Part shown: positions 10,319 to 22,500 of the stretch, piece after piece
Position numbering within the stretch: the first letter of the stretch is position 1
How the letters are laid out: each line of letters opens with the position of its first letter
NCBI GenBank assembly: GCA_907163375.1
Contig: CAJQUW010007746.1
Coordinates: forward strand, 62,001-126,000
DNA length: 64,000 nt
Direction of reading: 5' to 3'
Source of the DNA: Prostheceraeus crozeri
Lineage: Eukaryota; Platyhelminthes; Polycladida; Euryleptidae
Notes under the pieces: generated by a model
The model's input: the letters and a program-made list of their open reading frames with translations, nothing else
The model's database searches: none
Told to the model about the DNA's origin: nothing
Translations under genes and position numbers: made by a program

Positions 10319-11996
10319 CCCGCACAATCCTAGCCCAGATTGCAATTCTTCTGCTGTCGAAGGTTTTTTGAAATTCAAAATTTTCTCAATCTTCTTTTCC
10401 TCTGTCTTTGTACCATTCTTTCCAATAGTATAACCCAAATATGAAACCTCTGTCTTAAGAAATTCGCATTTTTCTGGAGATAATTTCAAAATGAAAAATT
10501 GTTCGTAATCGTTGCACTTGTTCTTCTAAAGTTTTCGAGAATACTAAAATGTCATCCAGATATATTAGACACTGATGCCAATTCTCCTTATCGAATACTT
10601 TGTGCATTAATTTTTCAAATGTACTTGGGGAAGTGGAAAGTCCCATTGGCATTCGAACAAATTCCCAATGATTTGTTTTCGTGCTGAAAGCCGTCTTCTG
10701 AATATCACTTTCGAGCATTGGCACGTTATAATATCCAGAGGAGAGGTCAAGAGTAGTGAAATATGCTGATCCATGAAGCGTATCTAATAAGTGTTTTGTC
10801 TCTGGTATAGGAAATATTGGTCTTTTAGTTATTGCGTTTAATTTCCGGTAATCCACTGTAAGTCTGATATCGCCATTCTTTTTCGGTACTACTACCAACG
10901 GTGCATTCCATGGAGATTCGCTTTCCCGTATTATGTCTTTATTCTGTAAGTCATGTATCATTTCTTCAACTTTATCTTCTAACGGAATAGGAACACGCCT
11001 GTAAGCACATGCAATAGGTTTTTCATGTCCGGTATCAATTTCATGTTTCACCATATCAGTTAATCCAATATCATGCTTGCTCACACTGAAAATATCCACA
11101 AATTCTTTTAAAAGAATTAGCAGTTCTGTTTCTTTTTCACCAATTTCGTCTATTTGTTTTTTAAATTTCAATTCTAAAATTTTCCAACGTTTATCTGCAT
11201 TCATCTCACTCATTTGGTTAACACACTTTCCACCACGTGAGTTGTTTTTCTGACTCGATGTAGCTCCAATGAAACTTCCTAACTTCATACCCTTATGCAA
11301 TTTTACACCATCCTCAAAAGTCCATATTCGCACAGGGACATGTTTCCTGTTGTCAATTTTAACAATTCCTGTAGCTTTTATCTAATTTCTCTCACCCAAA
11401 TCAGCCACATTTGGTTCACAGAGACCCTCTAGTCCCTCATTTAGATCAACATAACCACGTATCATATATTCTCCAGCTTCATGTAGTGTCACTGTATCGA
11501 AACATTTAACATCAAAGCCGAAATTTTGAACATCATCACTTATGTCACGAGTCTTTTGTAAAATCAAATCTTCTGCCTGATCTCGAGTCTCAGAGCAGGC
11601 TACGGTTAGTTTTCCGACTTCAAACCACTGCAACTCACACTCCGACTTTTCAGTTGCTGTATCAACGGTACCTCGACATTGTTTACCCAAGCACAATTCT
11701 CAGGAGGATCTACTGCTATTTTCAGCTTGAAATCCCAAAATCAGATTTGGATATATTTTGTCAACAATCGAGAACTTACAGTACCTCTCTTGATCACGTA
11801 TTTGAACGTTCAGCTTAACCCAACCGTCGGTATGCATTCGTGAATCATTCGCACTTTTGATAAATTTATTTGCTTTTATTATTCTGCTTCCAGAAATTCC
11901 TGTTCTCTTGACGAACTCTCTATCAATAACATTGATGTCTGCTTCAGTGTCCAAAAACAAGATTGAATCGCGCCCCTCGCATTTACACTCGATCAA
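10319..11996 (-). pseudogene. Gypsy protease and reverse transcriptase region
   Basis: The retropepsin segment is at about 11700-11996 and the reverse transcriptase at about 10455-11200. Readable marks include PLVVVPKKNGDIRLTVDYRKLN, shown here only as the family signature KKNG..R...DYR.LN, then FTTLDLSSGYY and the catalytic YLDD. The downstream RT-connection segment (LGYTIGKNG) runs to the edge of the nested insertion. Fossil, not intact. Confidence 0.88.
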
Positions 11997-12000
11997 TGGC

Positions 12001-13317
12001 TTATTTGTCGACTTCTTTGATTTTTTTTTTAATTGTCTTGGTTACATCTGGATGAAGTGCTCGAACCGTTTTCCACTTTTTATTCCCTTGAATGTACTCG
12101 TACAAATCATTAATGTCATCTGGATAGACCTTTTCGCTTTGATTTCTTTTCGTCTTGACTTCAGCTTCACCTTTTGAGATATTGTCGTCATACATAGTCA
12201 TTGCATGGATCTCCGCGATTACATCCCTTTCTTTAATACTGCATTCACTTTCCGTTTGTGATTCGGAAGTGTCATCTGATACATCAGCTGAGTCCCATTC
12301 GGTATTTTCCTGCACTTGTATCTTCCGAAAACGTTGCGGTCTGTTTGAATTTTGTAACCTGCAATTCGATGAATTATGTCCGAATCGTCCACAATGTTTA
12401 CACTTATTGTTTTCACAGAATCGAGTCACAAGCCCTTGATTTCCGCACATCCAACAAATTATTTCTTGCCGCTGAGGTCTTGCTCTGGACCTATTGAATT
12501 GTATGTCCTTGTGTTTACTTTGCATCACTTTGTTGGCATCATCTCTTTGCCAAGCGTCATTATTTTGCCGCATAATATCGGCATAAGAACGTCTCGGAGT
12601 AACACTTGTATTTTGTAAAATTGTCACGATGTAACTAAGCTGCTTCTGTACCATAGTCAATTGGTTTTGTAATTTTTCAATCGCAGCATTTTGCACACTT
12701 TCCTCCAATTCAGCTTTTCTCACATACGTCGATGCATTTGTCTTCTTCTCTTTCTTCACGAGATTGTATGCCTGGTCAACAGTATCAACTTTCACTCTGT
12801 TTAGGGCCAGTTTCAGTTGTTCATTTCTTAATCCTTTGGTGAACGCATCAATAAGGTGTTTCTCTTTTTGCTCTGAGCTCATACTTTTTAAAAGTTTAAA
12901 CCCTTTGATTCTGATTTCCGACAAGAATTCTCGTAAGTGCTGATCACTCTTCTGCTTACATGCAAATAATTTCACCAGCGGAGTTAACTCAGATTCTTTG
13001 GGTAGGAATAGTTCTATCCACTCGAAATTGTTTTCATTGTCCTTGAATTCGAGTTGCCCACATAATTCGAAGCGCATTTCATCCGACAATGTATTGAAGA
13101 GAACAATGATTTTACTCTCGTTCTTCGTAATTCCAGATATCTTGAAATATTGTTTTAATTTTTCCAAATGTGATTTTATGTCATCATTTTTGTCACATTG
13201 GTGAGGAACAGTAATCGAGTCTTTGTGGAGTAACTTTTGCAGTAAATTTTCCAATAGCTGACACTGCTTGCTAACGCCAAGTGTTGCATCCCCAGAAGGC
13301 ATGGTAGATTCAACCAA
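12001..13317 (-). CDS. Gypsy gag polyprotein region
   Basis: A 438-codon frame on the minus strand. The first two thirds are a capsid-like helical region and the C-terminal third has a zinc-knuckle pair (CWMCGNQG and CKHCGRFGHNSSNC), the usual nucleic-acid-binding motif of gag. The first Met lies inside the 5' LTR, so about a dozen N-terminal codons are LTR-encoded. The next Met is far downstream, which makes this start the likely one. Part of a broken element. Confidence 0.85.
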   Translation of the reverse strand: MVESTMPSGDATLGVSKQCQLLENLLQKLLHKDSITVPHQCDKNDDIKSHLEKLKQYFKISGITKNESKIIVLFNTLSDEMRFELCGQLEFKDNENNFEWIELFLPKESELTPLVKLFACKQKSDQHLREFLSEIRIKGFKLLKSMSSEQKEKHLIDAFTKGLRNEQLKLALNRVKVDTVDQAYNLVKKEKKTNASTYVRKAELEESVQNAAIEKLQNQLTMVQKQLSYIVTILQNTSVTPRRSYADIMRQNNDAWQRDDANKVMQSKHKDIQFNRSRARPQRQEIICWMCGNQGLVTRFCENNKCKHCGRFGHNSSNCRLQNSNRPQRFRKIQVQENTEWDSADVSDDTSESQTESECSIKERDVIAEIHAMTMYDDNISKGEAEVKTKRNQSEKVYPDDINDLYEYIQGNKKWKTVRALHPDVTKTIKKKIKEVDK

Positions 13318-13507
13318 ACGTCAATATATTATCATAAGCAGTGACATATCACAAGTAATGCACTGTCTTTTTAAATTCAAACATAGTTATTAGTATAGCA
13401 ATATCTAAGATATAAGAAGTGCTATGTCAAGAGGAACACTAGGTCATAGACTGTCAATCAGGCAAGATATCAACACACAACTTGTTAGATATCTCTACAA
13501 CATAACA
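13282..13507 (-). repeat. 5' LTR of the gypsy element
   Basis: 226 bp, near-identical to 6770-6992. Just inside it the minus strand reads CTTGGCGTTAGCAAGC, whose TGGCG start is a candidate primer-binding site; the matching tRNA is not identified. The gag frame appears to begin within this LTR. Confidence 0.92.
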
Positions 13508-13512
13508 ATCAC

Positions 13513-14176
13513 ATTGCTCTCAGAGGTGAAATTAGGAAGATCTTGTGAATTAGGAGAGAATGAATGCTTTTCTCTAAATAATTTCAGCATTTATTCTACA
13601 AAGCAATACTGAGCTTCTGTATTGATCTGGTAATGTTACAAAGTCTGGTCAAGAGTATTCATTCCCCACTTCGCCAACTTCTGTCAATTTCTCTGTGTTT
13701 TCATTTAAGACAACTTTCATGTCAACATACAGGATAAGAGAGTGCATTGCAAATACGAACCTGATTAGTCAATAACCAGGAGAGGTCATTCTCATATTCA
13801 GCTAAAGTCTCAAGTTCAGTTTACAAATAATCATTTCAGACTTCAGACGGCGGAGTTGTCGGTAAGAGGCATTCGTTTTATTTAATATTTCAAATGACTG
13901 AACAGTCACAAGTGTTTTCATGGTAAAAGAATGAAATTTCGTCGTATTATTGTCATTTTGAAGACCTTCCGAAAACCTCCATCTCAATTGAAATAGTTTT
14001 ATACTTGTAGTAGTTGAATTCAACTTGTTGCCTTACACAGGTATCAAATAATCATGATGACATCTGTGAGGCCGGCTCTCCCATCGAGTAAAGGCCGCTA
14101 AACATGCCAAATTTCAATATTTGTAGCGCTATGGATTGGAAATGGGAAGATAATGAATGGATAAAACTATGTGCGA
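13513..14176. other. Non-coding between gypsy and the minisatellite
   Basis: AT-rich sequence. A 73-codon minus frame (13802-14023) has no recognisable motif. The last 70 bp lead into the GT-rich array without an obvious boundary signal. Confidence 0.4.
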
Positions 14177-17100
14177 CGGTGCTCAAGCTCGGGGTCTCAG
14201 GGTCGGGGTATCATGGTCGGGGTCTCATGTTCGCAGTCTCAGGGTCAGGGTCTCATGGTCCGGTTCATGGTCGTGTTCTCATGGTCGTGGTCTCGAGGTC
14301 GGGGTCTCCCGGTCGGGGTGTCATGGTCGGGGTTGTCATGGTCGGGTTGTCATGGTCGAGGTCTCATGGTCGTGGTCTCCCGGTCGGGGTGTCATGGTCG
14401 GGGTGTCATGGTCGGGGTTGTCATGGTCGGGGTTGTCATGGTCGGGGTTGTCATGGTCGGGCTGTCATGGTCGAGGTCTCATGGTCGTGGTCTAATGGTC
14501 GTGGTCTAATGGTCGTGGTCTCATGGTCGGGGTCTCAGGGTCGTGGTCTCGAGGTTGGGTTTCATGGTCGGGGTCTCATGGTCGGGTACATGGTCGGAGT
14601 CTCAGGGTCGGGGTCTCATGGTCGGGATCTCATGGTCGGGGTCTATGGGTGGGGGTCTCGAGGTCGGGGTCTCATGATCGGAGTCTCATGGTCGGAGTCT
14701 TATGGTCGTTGTCTCATGGTCGGCCTCGTGATTTGTGTTTCATGGTCGGGGTCGCGGTCGTGCGCATCGTCGGGGTTTATGGTCGTGTTCTCATGGTCGT
14801 GGTCTCGAGGTCGGGGTCTCCCGGTCGGGGTGTCATGGTCGGGTTGTCATGGTCGGGTTGTCATGGTCGAGGTCTCATGGTCGGGTTGTCATGGTCGGGT
14901 TGTCATGGTCGAGGTCTCATGGTCGTGGTCTGATGGTCGTGGTCTCATGGTCGGGGTCTCAGGGTCGTGGTCTCGAGGTTGGGTTTCATGGTCGGGGTCT
15001 CATGGTCGTGGTCTCGAAGTCGGGGTTTCATGGTCGGGGTCTCATGGTCGGGTACATGGTCGGAGTCTCAGGGTCGGGGTCTCATGGTCGGGATCTCAGG
15101 GTCGGGATCTCATGGTCGGGGTCTATGGGTGGGGGTCTCGAGGTCGGGGTCTCAGGGTCGGGGTATCATGGTCGGGGTCTCATGGTCGGAGTCTTATGGT
15201 CGTGGTCTCATGGTCGACCTCGTGATTTGTGTTTCATGGTCGGGGTCGTGCACATCGTAGGGGTTTATGGTCGTATTCTCAGGGTCGGGGTGTCAGGGTC
15301 GTGGTCTCGAGGTTGGGTTTCATGGTCGGTGTCTCATGGTCGTGGTCTCGAGGTCGGGGTTTCATGGTCGGGGTCTATGGGTGGGGGTCTCGAGGTCGGG
15401 GTGTCATGGTCGGGTTGTCATGGTCGAGGTCTCATGGTCGTGGTCTGATGGTCGTGGTCTCATGGTCGGGGTCTCAGGGTCATGGTCTTGAGGTTGGGTT
15501 TCATGGTCGGGGTCTCATGGTCGTGGTCTCGAAGTCGGGGTTTCATGGTCGGGGTCTCATGGTCGGGTACATGGTCGGAGTCTCAGGGTCGGGGTCTCAT
15601 GGTCGGGATCTCAGGGTCGGGATCTCATGGTCGGGGTCTATGGGTGGAGGTCTCGAGGTCGGGGTCTCATGGTCAGGGTCTCATGGCCGTGGTCTCATGG
15701 TCGGAGTCTTATGGTCGTGGTCTCATGGTCGGCCTCGTGATTTGTGTTTCATGGTCGGGGTCGCGGTCGTGCGCATCGTCGGGGTCTATGGTCGTGTTCT
15801 CATGGTCGGGTTCATGGTCATGTGCTCGAGGTCGGGGTCTCAGGGTCGCGGTCTCGAGGTTGGGTTTCATGGTCGGTGTCTCATGGTCGTGGTCTCGAGG
15901 TCGGGGTTTCATGGTCGGGGTCTATGGGTGGGGGTCTCGAGGTCGGGGTGTCATGGTCGGGTTGTCATGGTCGAGGTCTCATGGTCGTGGTCTGATGGTC
16001 GTGGTCTCATGGTCGGGGTCTCAGGGTCATGGTCTTGAGGTTGGGTTTCATGGTCGGGGTCTCATGGTCGTGGTCTCGAAGTCGGGGTTTCATGGTCGGG
16101 GTCTCATGGTCGGGTACATGGTCGGAGTCTCAGGGTCGGGGTCTCATGGTCGGGATCTCAGGGTCGGGATCTCATGGTCGGGGTCTATGGGTGGAGGTCT
16201 CGAGGTCGGGGTCTCATGGTCAGGGTCTCATGGCCGTGGTCTCATGGTCGGAGTCTTATGGTCGTGGTCTCATGGTCGGCCTCGTGATTTGTGTTTCATG
16301 GTCGGGGTCGCGGTCGTGCGCATCGTCGGGGTCTATGGTCGTGTTCTCATGGTCGGGTTCATGGTCATGTGCTCGAGGTCGGGGTCTCAGGGTCGTGGTC
16401 TCGAGGTTGGGTTTCATGGTCGGTGTCTCATGGTCGTGGTCTCGAGGTCGGGGTCTCATGGTCGGGGTCTCATGATCGGGTACATGGTCGGAGTCTCAGA
16501 GTCGGGGTTTCATGGTCGAGGTCTCATGGTCGTGGTCTGATGGTCGTGGTCTCATGGTCGGGGTCTCAGGGTCATGGTCTTGAGGTTGGGTTTCATGGTC
16601 GGGGTCTCATGGTCGTGGTCTCGAAGTCGGGGTTTCATGGTCGGGGTCTCATGGTCGGGTACATGGTCGGAGTCTCATGGTCTGAGTCTCAGGGTCGGGA
16701 TCTCATGGTCGGGGTCTATGGGTGGGGGTCTCGAGGTCGGGGTCTCATGATCGGAGTCTCATGGTCAGGGTCTCATGGTCGGAGTCTTATGGTTGTTGTC
16801 TCATGGTCGGCCTCGTGATTTGTGTTTCATGGTCGGGGTCTCGTCGTGCGCATCGTCGGGGTCTATGGTCGTGTTCTCATGGTCGGGTTCATGGTCATGT
16901 GCTCGAGGTCGGGGTCTCAGGGTCGTGGTCTCGAGGTTGGGTTTCATGGTCGGGGTCTCATGGTCGTGGTCTCGAGGTCGGGGTCTCATGATCGGGTACA
17001 TGGTCGGAGTCTCAGAGTCGGGGTTTCATGGTCGAGGTCTCATGGTCGTGGTCTGATGGTCGTGGTCTCATGGTCGGGGTCTCAGGGTCGTGGTCTCGAG

Positions 17101-19103
17101 GTTGGGTTTCATGGTCGGGGTCTCATGGTCGTGGTCTCGAAGTCGGGGTTTCATGGTCGGGGTCTCATGGTCGGGTACATGGTCGGAGTCTCAGGGTCGG
17201 GGTCTCATGGTCGGGATCTCAGGGTCGGGATCTCATGGTCGGGGTCTATGGGTGGAGGTCTCGAGGTCGGGGTCTCATGGTCAGGGTCTATGGGTGGAGG
17301 TCTCGAGGTCGGGGTCTCATGGTCAGGGTCTCATGGCCGTGGTCTCATGGTCGGAGTCTTATGGTCGTGGTCTCATGGTCGGCCTCGTGATTTGTGTTTC
17401 ATGGTCGGGGTCGCGGTCGTGCGCATCGTCGGGGTCTATGGTCGTGTTCTCATGGTCGGGTTCATGGTCATGTGCTCGAGGTCGGGGTCTCAGGGTCGTG
17501 GTCTCGAGGTTGGGTTTCATGGTCGGTGTCTCATGGTCGTGGTCTCGAGGTCGGGGTCTCATGGTCGGGGTCTCATGATCGGGTACATGGTCGGAGTCTC
17601 AGAGTCGGGGTTTCATGGTCGAGGTCTCATGGTCGTGGTCTGATGGTCGTGGTCTGATGGTCGTGGTCTCATGGTCGGGGTCTCAGGGTCATGGTCTTGA
17701 GGTTGGGTTTCATGGTCGGGGTCTCATGGTCGTGGTCTCGAAGTCGGGGTTTCATGGTCGGGGTCTCATGGTCGGGTACATGGTCGGAGTCTCAGGGTCG
17801 GGGTCTCATGGTCGGGATCTCAGGGTCGGGATCTCATGGTCGGGGTCTATGGGTGGAGGTCTCGAGGTCGGGGTCGCATGGTCAGGGTCTCATGGCCGTG
17901 GTCTCATGGTCGGAGTCTTATGGTCGTGGTCTCATGGTCGGCCTCGTGATTTGTGCTTCATGGTCGGGGTCGCGGTCGTGCGCATCGTCGGGGTCTATGG
18001 TCGTGTTCTCATGTGCTCGAGGTCGGGGTGTCTCGAGGTTGGGTTTCATGGTCGGGGTCTCATGGTCGTGGTCTCGAGGTCGGGGTCTCATGGTCGGGGT
18101 CTCATGATCGGGTACATGGTCGGAGTCTCAGAGTCGGGGTTTCATGGTCGAGGTCTCATGGTCGTGGTCTGATGGTCGTGGTCTCATGGTCGGGGTCTCA
18201 GGGTCGTGGTCTCGAGGTTGGGTTTCATGGTCGGGGTCTCATGGTCGTGGTCTCGAAGTCGGGGTTTCATGGTCGGGGTCTCATGGTCGGGTACATGGTC
18301 GGAGTCTCAGGGTCGGGGTCTCATGGTCGGGATCTCAGGGTCGGGATTTCATGGTCGGGGTCTATGGGTGGAGGTCTCGAGGTCGGTGTCTCATGGTCGG
18401 GGTCTATGGGTGGGGGTCTCGAGGTCGGGGTCTCATGGTCAGGGTCTCATGGTCGGAGTCCTATGGTCGTGGTCTCATGGTCGGCCTCGTGATTTGTGTT
18501 TCATGGTCGGGGTCGCGGTCGTGCGCATCGTCGGGGTCTATGGTCGTGTTCTAATGGTCGGGTTCTTGGTCATGTTCTCGAGGTCGGGGTCTCAGGGTCG
18601 TGGTCTCGAGGTTGGGTTTCATGGTCGGTGTCTCATGGTCGTGGTCTCGAGGTCGGGGTCTCATGGTCGGGGTCTCATGATCGGGTACATGGTCGGAGTC
18701 TCAGAGTCGGGGTTTCATGGTCGAAGTCTCGAGGTCGGGGCTTCATGGTCGGGGTCTCATGGTCGTGGTCTCGAGGTCGGGGTCTCATGGTCTGGGTCTG
18801 ATTTTTCGGGGTCTCATGGTCGGGGTCTCATGGTCGGAGTCTCAGGGTCGGGGTCTCATGGTCGTGGTCTCGAGCTCGGAGTCTCATGGTCGTGGTCTCG
18901 AGGTGGGGGTCTCGAGGTCGGGGTCTCATGTTCGTGATCTCATGGTCGGGCTCGTGATTGGGTTTCATGGTCGGGGTCACATGATCGGGATCTCATGGTC
19001 GGGGTCTCATGGTCAGAGTCTCAGGGTCGGGGTGTCATGGTCGGAGTCTCATGGTCGTGGTCTCATGGTCGTGGTCTCGAGGTCGGAGTCTCATGTTCGT
19101 GGT
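14177..19103 (+). repeat. 14-bp GT-rich minisatellite, block A, with higher-order repeats
   Basis: Tandem units of 14 bp with consensus TCATGGTCGGGGTC and common variants TCGAGGTCGGGGTC, TCATGGTCGTGGTC and TCAGGGTCGGGGTC. The plus strand is very rich in G and T and poor in A. A distinctive non-14-bp stretch (CCTCGTGATTTGTGTTTCATG, followed by GCGGTCGTGCGCATCGTCGG) recurs at about 14724, 15219, 15733, 16280, 16811, 17383, 17942 and 18485, giving higher-order units of about 495-572 bp. Neighbouring higher-order units are nearly identical in places, which is a mark of unequal exchange. The BEL element interrupts the array at 19103/25400. Confidence 0.95.
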
Positions 19104-19339
19104 TGTAATGATACTGACGCAATTCAATAGAAAACAAATCCAAAGTTAATGATTCCTTTATGGTCAGATCACAACATTGATGGACAAGTACAAAATTTTA
19201 AGTAAATGTCAAAAGTTACCATAGCACTAAGGAAGATATCTTGAGCATATAGCATGATACAAGACAAGTGAGTGTTGAGATATCAAACCATCGAGAACAT
19301 AGTTATCACAACATATAGGAAAACATAGTTTTCATAACA
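19104..19339 (-). repeat. 3' LTR of the BEL/Pao element
   Basis: 236 bp. In element orientation it starts TGTTATGAAAAC and ends CAGTATCATTACA. The bases just inside (19340-19347) give a short purine tract on the minus strand. Confidence 0.95.
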
Positions 19340-19571
19340 CTCCCCAACAGAAGCGAATTGTACTGTTCCTATGCGATATTCGCAACAACAATGTTGAATG
19401 CACATTGCTCGCCGAAATCATTCTTTAACACCATTTTAGGGGAAGGTAAAAGCAGTGTAACCATTTCAAGTTCATAACGTTTGGTCACACTTATGGAAAG
19501 ATGAGCACTCTAAAACTGATATAGATGCTTTTGCAACACATAAATTCATCAACTAACAACAGACAAATTTA

Positions 19572-22500
19572 TCAAATAATCTCCAGATTATGTACAAGTC
19601 TAGTTGGCCGCCTTAACTCCTTTCCGTTACAAAAGAGAGTGACACTTCTAGCAATCTTGTCACGCCCGTAGTGAAGCTGCAAAATTTTTGCCATTGGCCA
19701 GAAGTCACGCTTTGTACCCTCATCTAGTAGAACAATGTCTCCTATACTCAGGTTATGACTTCGAATTTTGAGAGGTGATTTGTTCTCTACCAGCGAAACC
19801 AGATACTCAGTTTTCCAGCGTCTCCAAAATGCATTGAACACTCTTTTGGTGTCCTTGAAGGTAGTCAATGCGCTGATTCTATTCAAAACTTCACTAGATT
19901 GACTTGCAGTGATTCCTTCTTTTGGAAGTAGAAAATTCATTGGTGTCAATGGCAGAGTTTCGTCCTCTTGACAATAGTATGTTATTGGCCTGCGATTAAT
20001 CAACTCTTCAATTTGACAAACAATGGTGTGAAAGTCGTTTTGACTGGTCAACCCTTTCTTTAATGCGAATCGTAGGGAGTCCTTGACACTTCGTATAAGA
20101 CGTTCCCACACGCCACCAGTCCATGGAGCCTTTGGAGTATTGAATTTCCAGTCAATCCGAAACTGCAAAGAAGTCATAGAAGCAGCCTTCTGAAATGTCT
20201 TTGCGTTATCAGAAGTAACGCTTGATGGAATTCCTCTACGAGCAATAAATCGAATGAATGCCTTCATGAAGCCTTCAGCGTCTAAACTTTCAGCAACTTC
20301 CATATGGATCGCTCGAATTTTCAAACACGTGATTAGGAGAACATAAAACTTCTTCTTTCCTGTGAACAGAATGATCGGTCCAAAATAATCCAGGCCTATG
20401 GATTCGAACGGTCGCATTGATGCATCAGAAACTCGATCTGGTGGTAAGGCTGCGAATCTTTCCATGTGCGGCTTAGTACGATAGCGTTTGCATTTGACGC
20501 AGTTGTTGATAACTCTTTTAATGATTCTTCGAGCTTTTATTATCCAAAATCTTTTACGAATATCCACAAGAATGATCGAGAGTTTAGCATGAAACAATTG
20601 CGAATGACGATGTTGAATTAACAATTCTGTGTAATGACAATCATCAAGAATGATTGGATGCTTTGTGTCGTAAATAAGATCGGCTTGCGACAATCTTCCC
20701 TTTGCTCTCAAGATCATGTCATCATCCAAAAATGGCTCGAGATTATGGAGCTTGGAGCTCTTGGAGATTTCCCTATCACTGATCAAATTTTGATAATCAT
20801 CTGAAAATGATTTTCTTTGACAAAGCTTGATGACCTCGTTATCTGCTTTCAGAATTTCATCTCTAGAGAAGAATAGACTGCTTCCGTTTTCACCTTTGCA
20901 TCGAGAAATGAAATGCATGATATAGCATACAGTTCTGAGCAATCGTTGCATTTGAGAGAATCTTGATATATCAATGAAATCTTCTTGTACGATCGCTGGA
21001 AGCACTGGACATTCGATGTCCTCGTACTCCTCCTGTTCAACATGTGCTGCAGTTGATAAGCAAAGAACGTCATCGGGATTGTGAATTTCAGTGGGACCAT
21101 TCCACCATAAATCTGAATTCAGCCATTTACAAGTGGGCATAGCTTTTGCCGTATAATCAGCTGGGTTTTGAGTCGTTGGAATGTAGCGCCAATTGCTTGG
21201 TGGAATCAAATTTTGTATCTCAAGTATCCGGTTCTTCACGAAAACAGGCTGTGTTCTTTTCTGGCTTCCTGTTATCCAATAAAGACACACCTTCGAATCA
21301 GACCAAGCGTACATTTTCGCCACTGTGATATTTGTGAGCTCCTGCTTCATTTGTGTCAAAATCCTTGCAGTTATCAACGCCGCCATTAATTCTAGTTTAG
21401 GGATTGATAAATCATTTTTCGGACATAGTCGTGTTTTCGATGCAATTAAGTTGCTTATTGCAGAGCTAGAATTTGCTGTTTTCAGGTAAACAACTGTACC
21501 ATATGCCTTCGCTGAGGCATCTCCAAAACCATGCAATTCAACATAATCGAATTCTGCTTTCAACCCTAAACAGCGAGGAATCCGTAGATTCGCAACTTTC
21601 TGAAGCTCTGTGTTTAACGAGTTTATCTTACTCATTATGGCTGTGGGGAGTTTGCTATCCCAATCAAGCTTTAAATCCCAAATATCTTTCAATATCAATT
21701 TGTACTGCAAAGTAATGGGCGATATCAATCCCAACGGATCAAAAATTTCGCCTAAAAAACTTGCGAATTGACGTTTGGTTTCCAACTTCAAGTGCTCAGT
21801 GTTCAAGCTGATTGAAACATGATCCTCTTTGTAGTTCCACTTGATTCCAAGAACTTTGACAGTGTCATTGCTTTCTTCAAATTCAACGATTTCGTTCGAA
21901 TTGGACCTCCACTTATGCAATTTCATGGACATAGCATCGAAAATTGTAAACAAATCTCCTTTCAGCTTGATCAGATTATGTGGTGAAGAGGCTGATAGCA
22001 CCAAATCATCGACATAAATGTTGTCTTGCACTGCTTCAATGGTTGTTCTGTGAGATTCTTCGTATTTCCGTAAATGATGAGCTATAGTGGAATTTAGCAA
22101 AAAGGGCGATGCTCGAAATCCGAAAGGTACTCGAGTAAAGCGAAATGTGGTTTCTTTTGTTTTCGGCCATTCATTACCCAGTTTCTCCTCAAACCAAAGA
22201 AACCTGGTATATTCTCGATCATCTTCGAATAATGAAATCTGCAAGAAGGCACGTTGAATATCTCCAATCATCGCGAATTCATATAGTCTGAATCTCGTCA
22301 GCACACCGAGAGCGTGTGGTAAAAGATTTGGCCCTGCGTACATGCAATCGTTCACAGAGGTCTTGCTGTCATCTTCTGCCGAAGCATCGAAAACTATGCG
22401 CAATTTGGATGAGATTTTCTCCTCCCGAATGACAGCATGATGTGGAATATACATGTACCTATGATCATCATTTTTGAAAGGCTCGTCAACTTTTTCAATG

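Larger units (their letters stand above)
6770..13507 (-). mobile_element. Ty3/gypsy LTR retrotransposon, broken, with nested insertion
   Basis: A minus-strand element with LTRs at 6770-6992 and 13282-13507 and the 5-bp target duplication ATCAC on both sides (6765-6769, 13508-13512). The order gag, protease, reverse transcriptase, RNase H, integrase is that of Ty3/gypsy. The LTRs differ at roughly 4% of positions by eye, so the insertion is fairly recent but not new. A Penelope-like fragment (about 9050-10318) sits inside pol. Apart from that insertion the element has only a handful of breaks and is a fossil. Confidence 0.93.

Noticed and set aside
14104-19130. Many long open frames (up to 373 codons) in the GT-rich array, read as Gly/Ser/Val-rich proteins
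   Set aside because: The 14-bp unit lacks stops in every plus frame, so open frames are an automatic effect of the repeat. No start context, splice site or known domain supports a gene.
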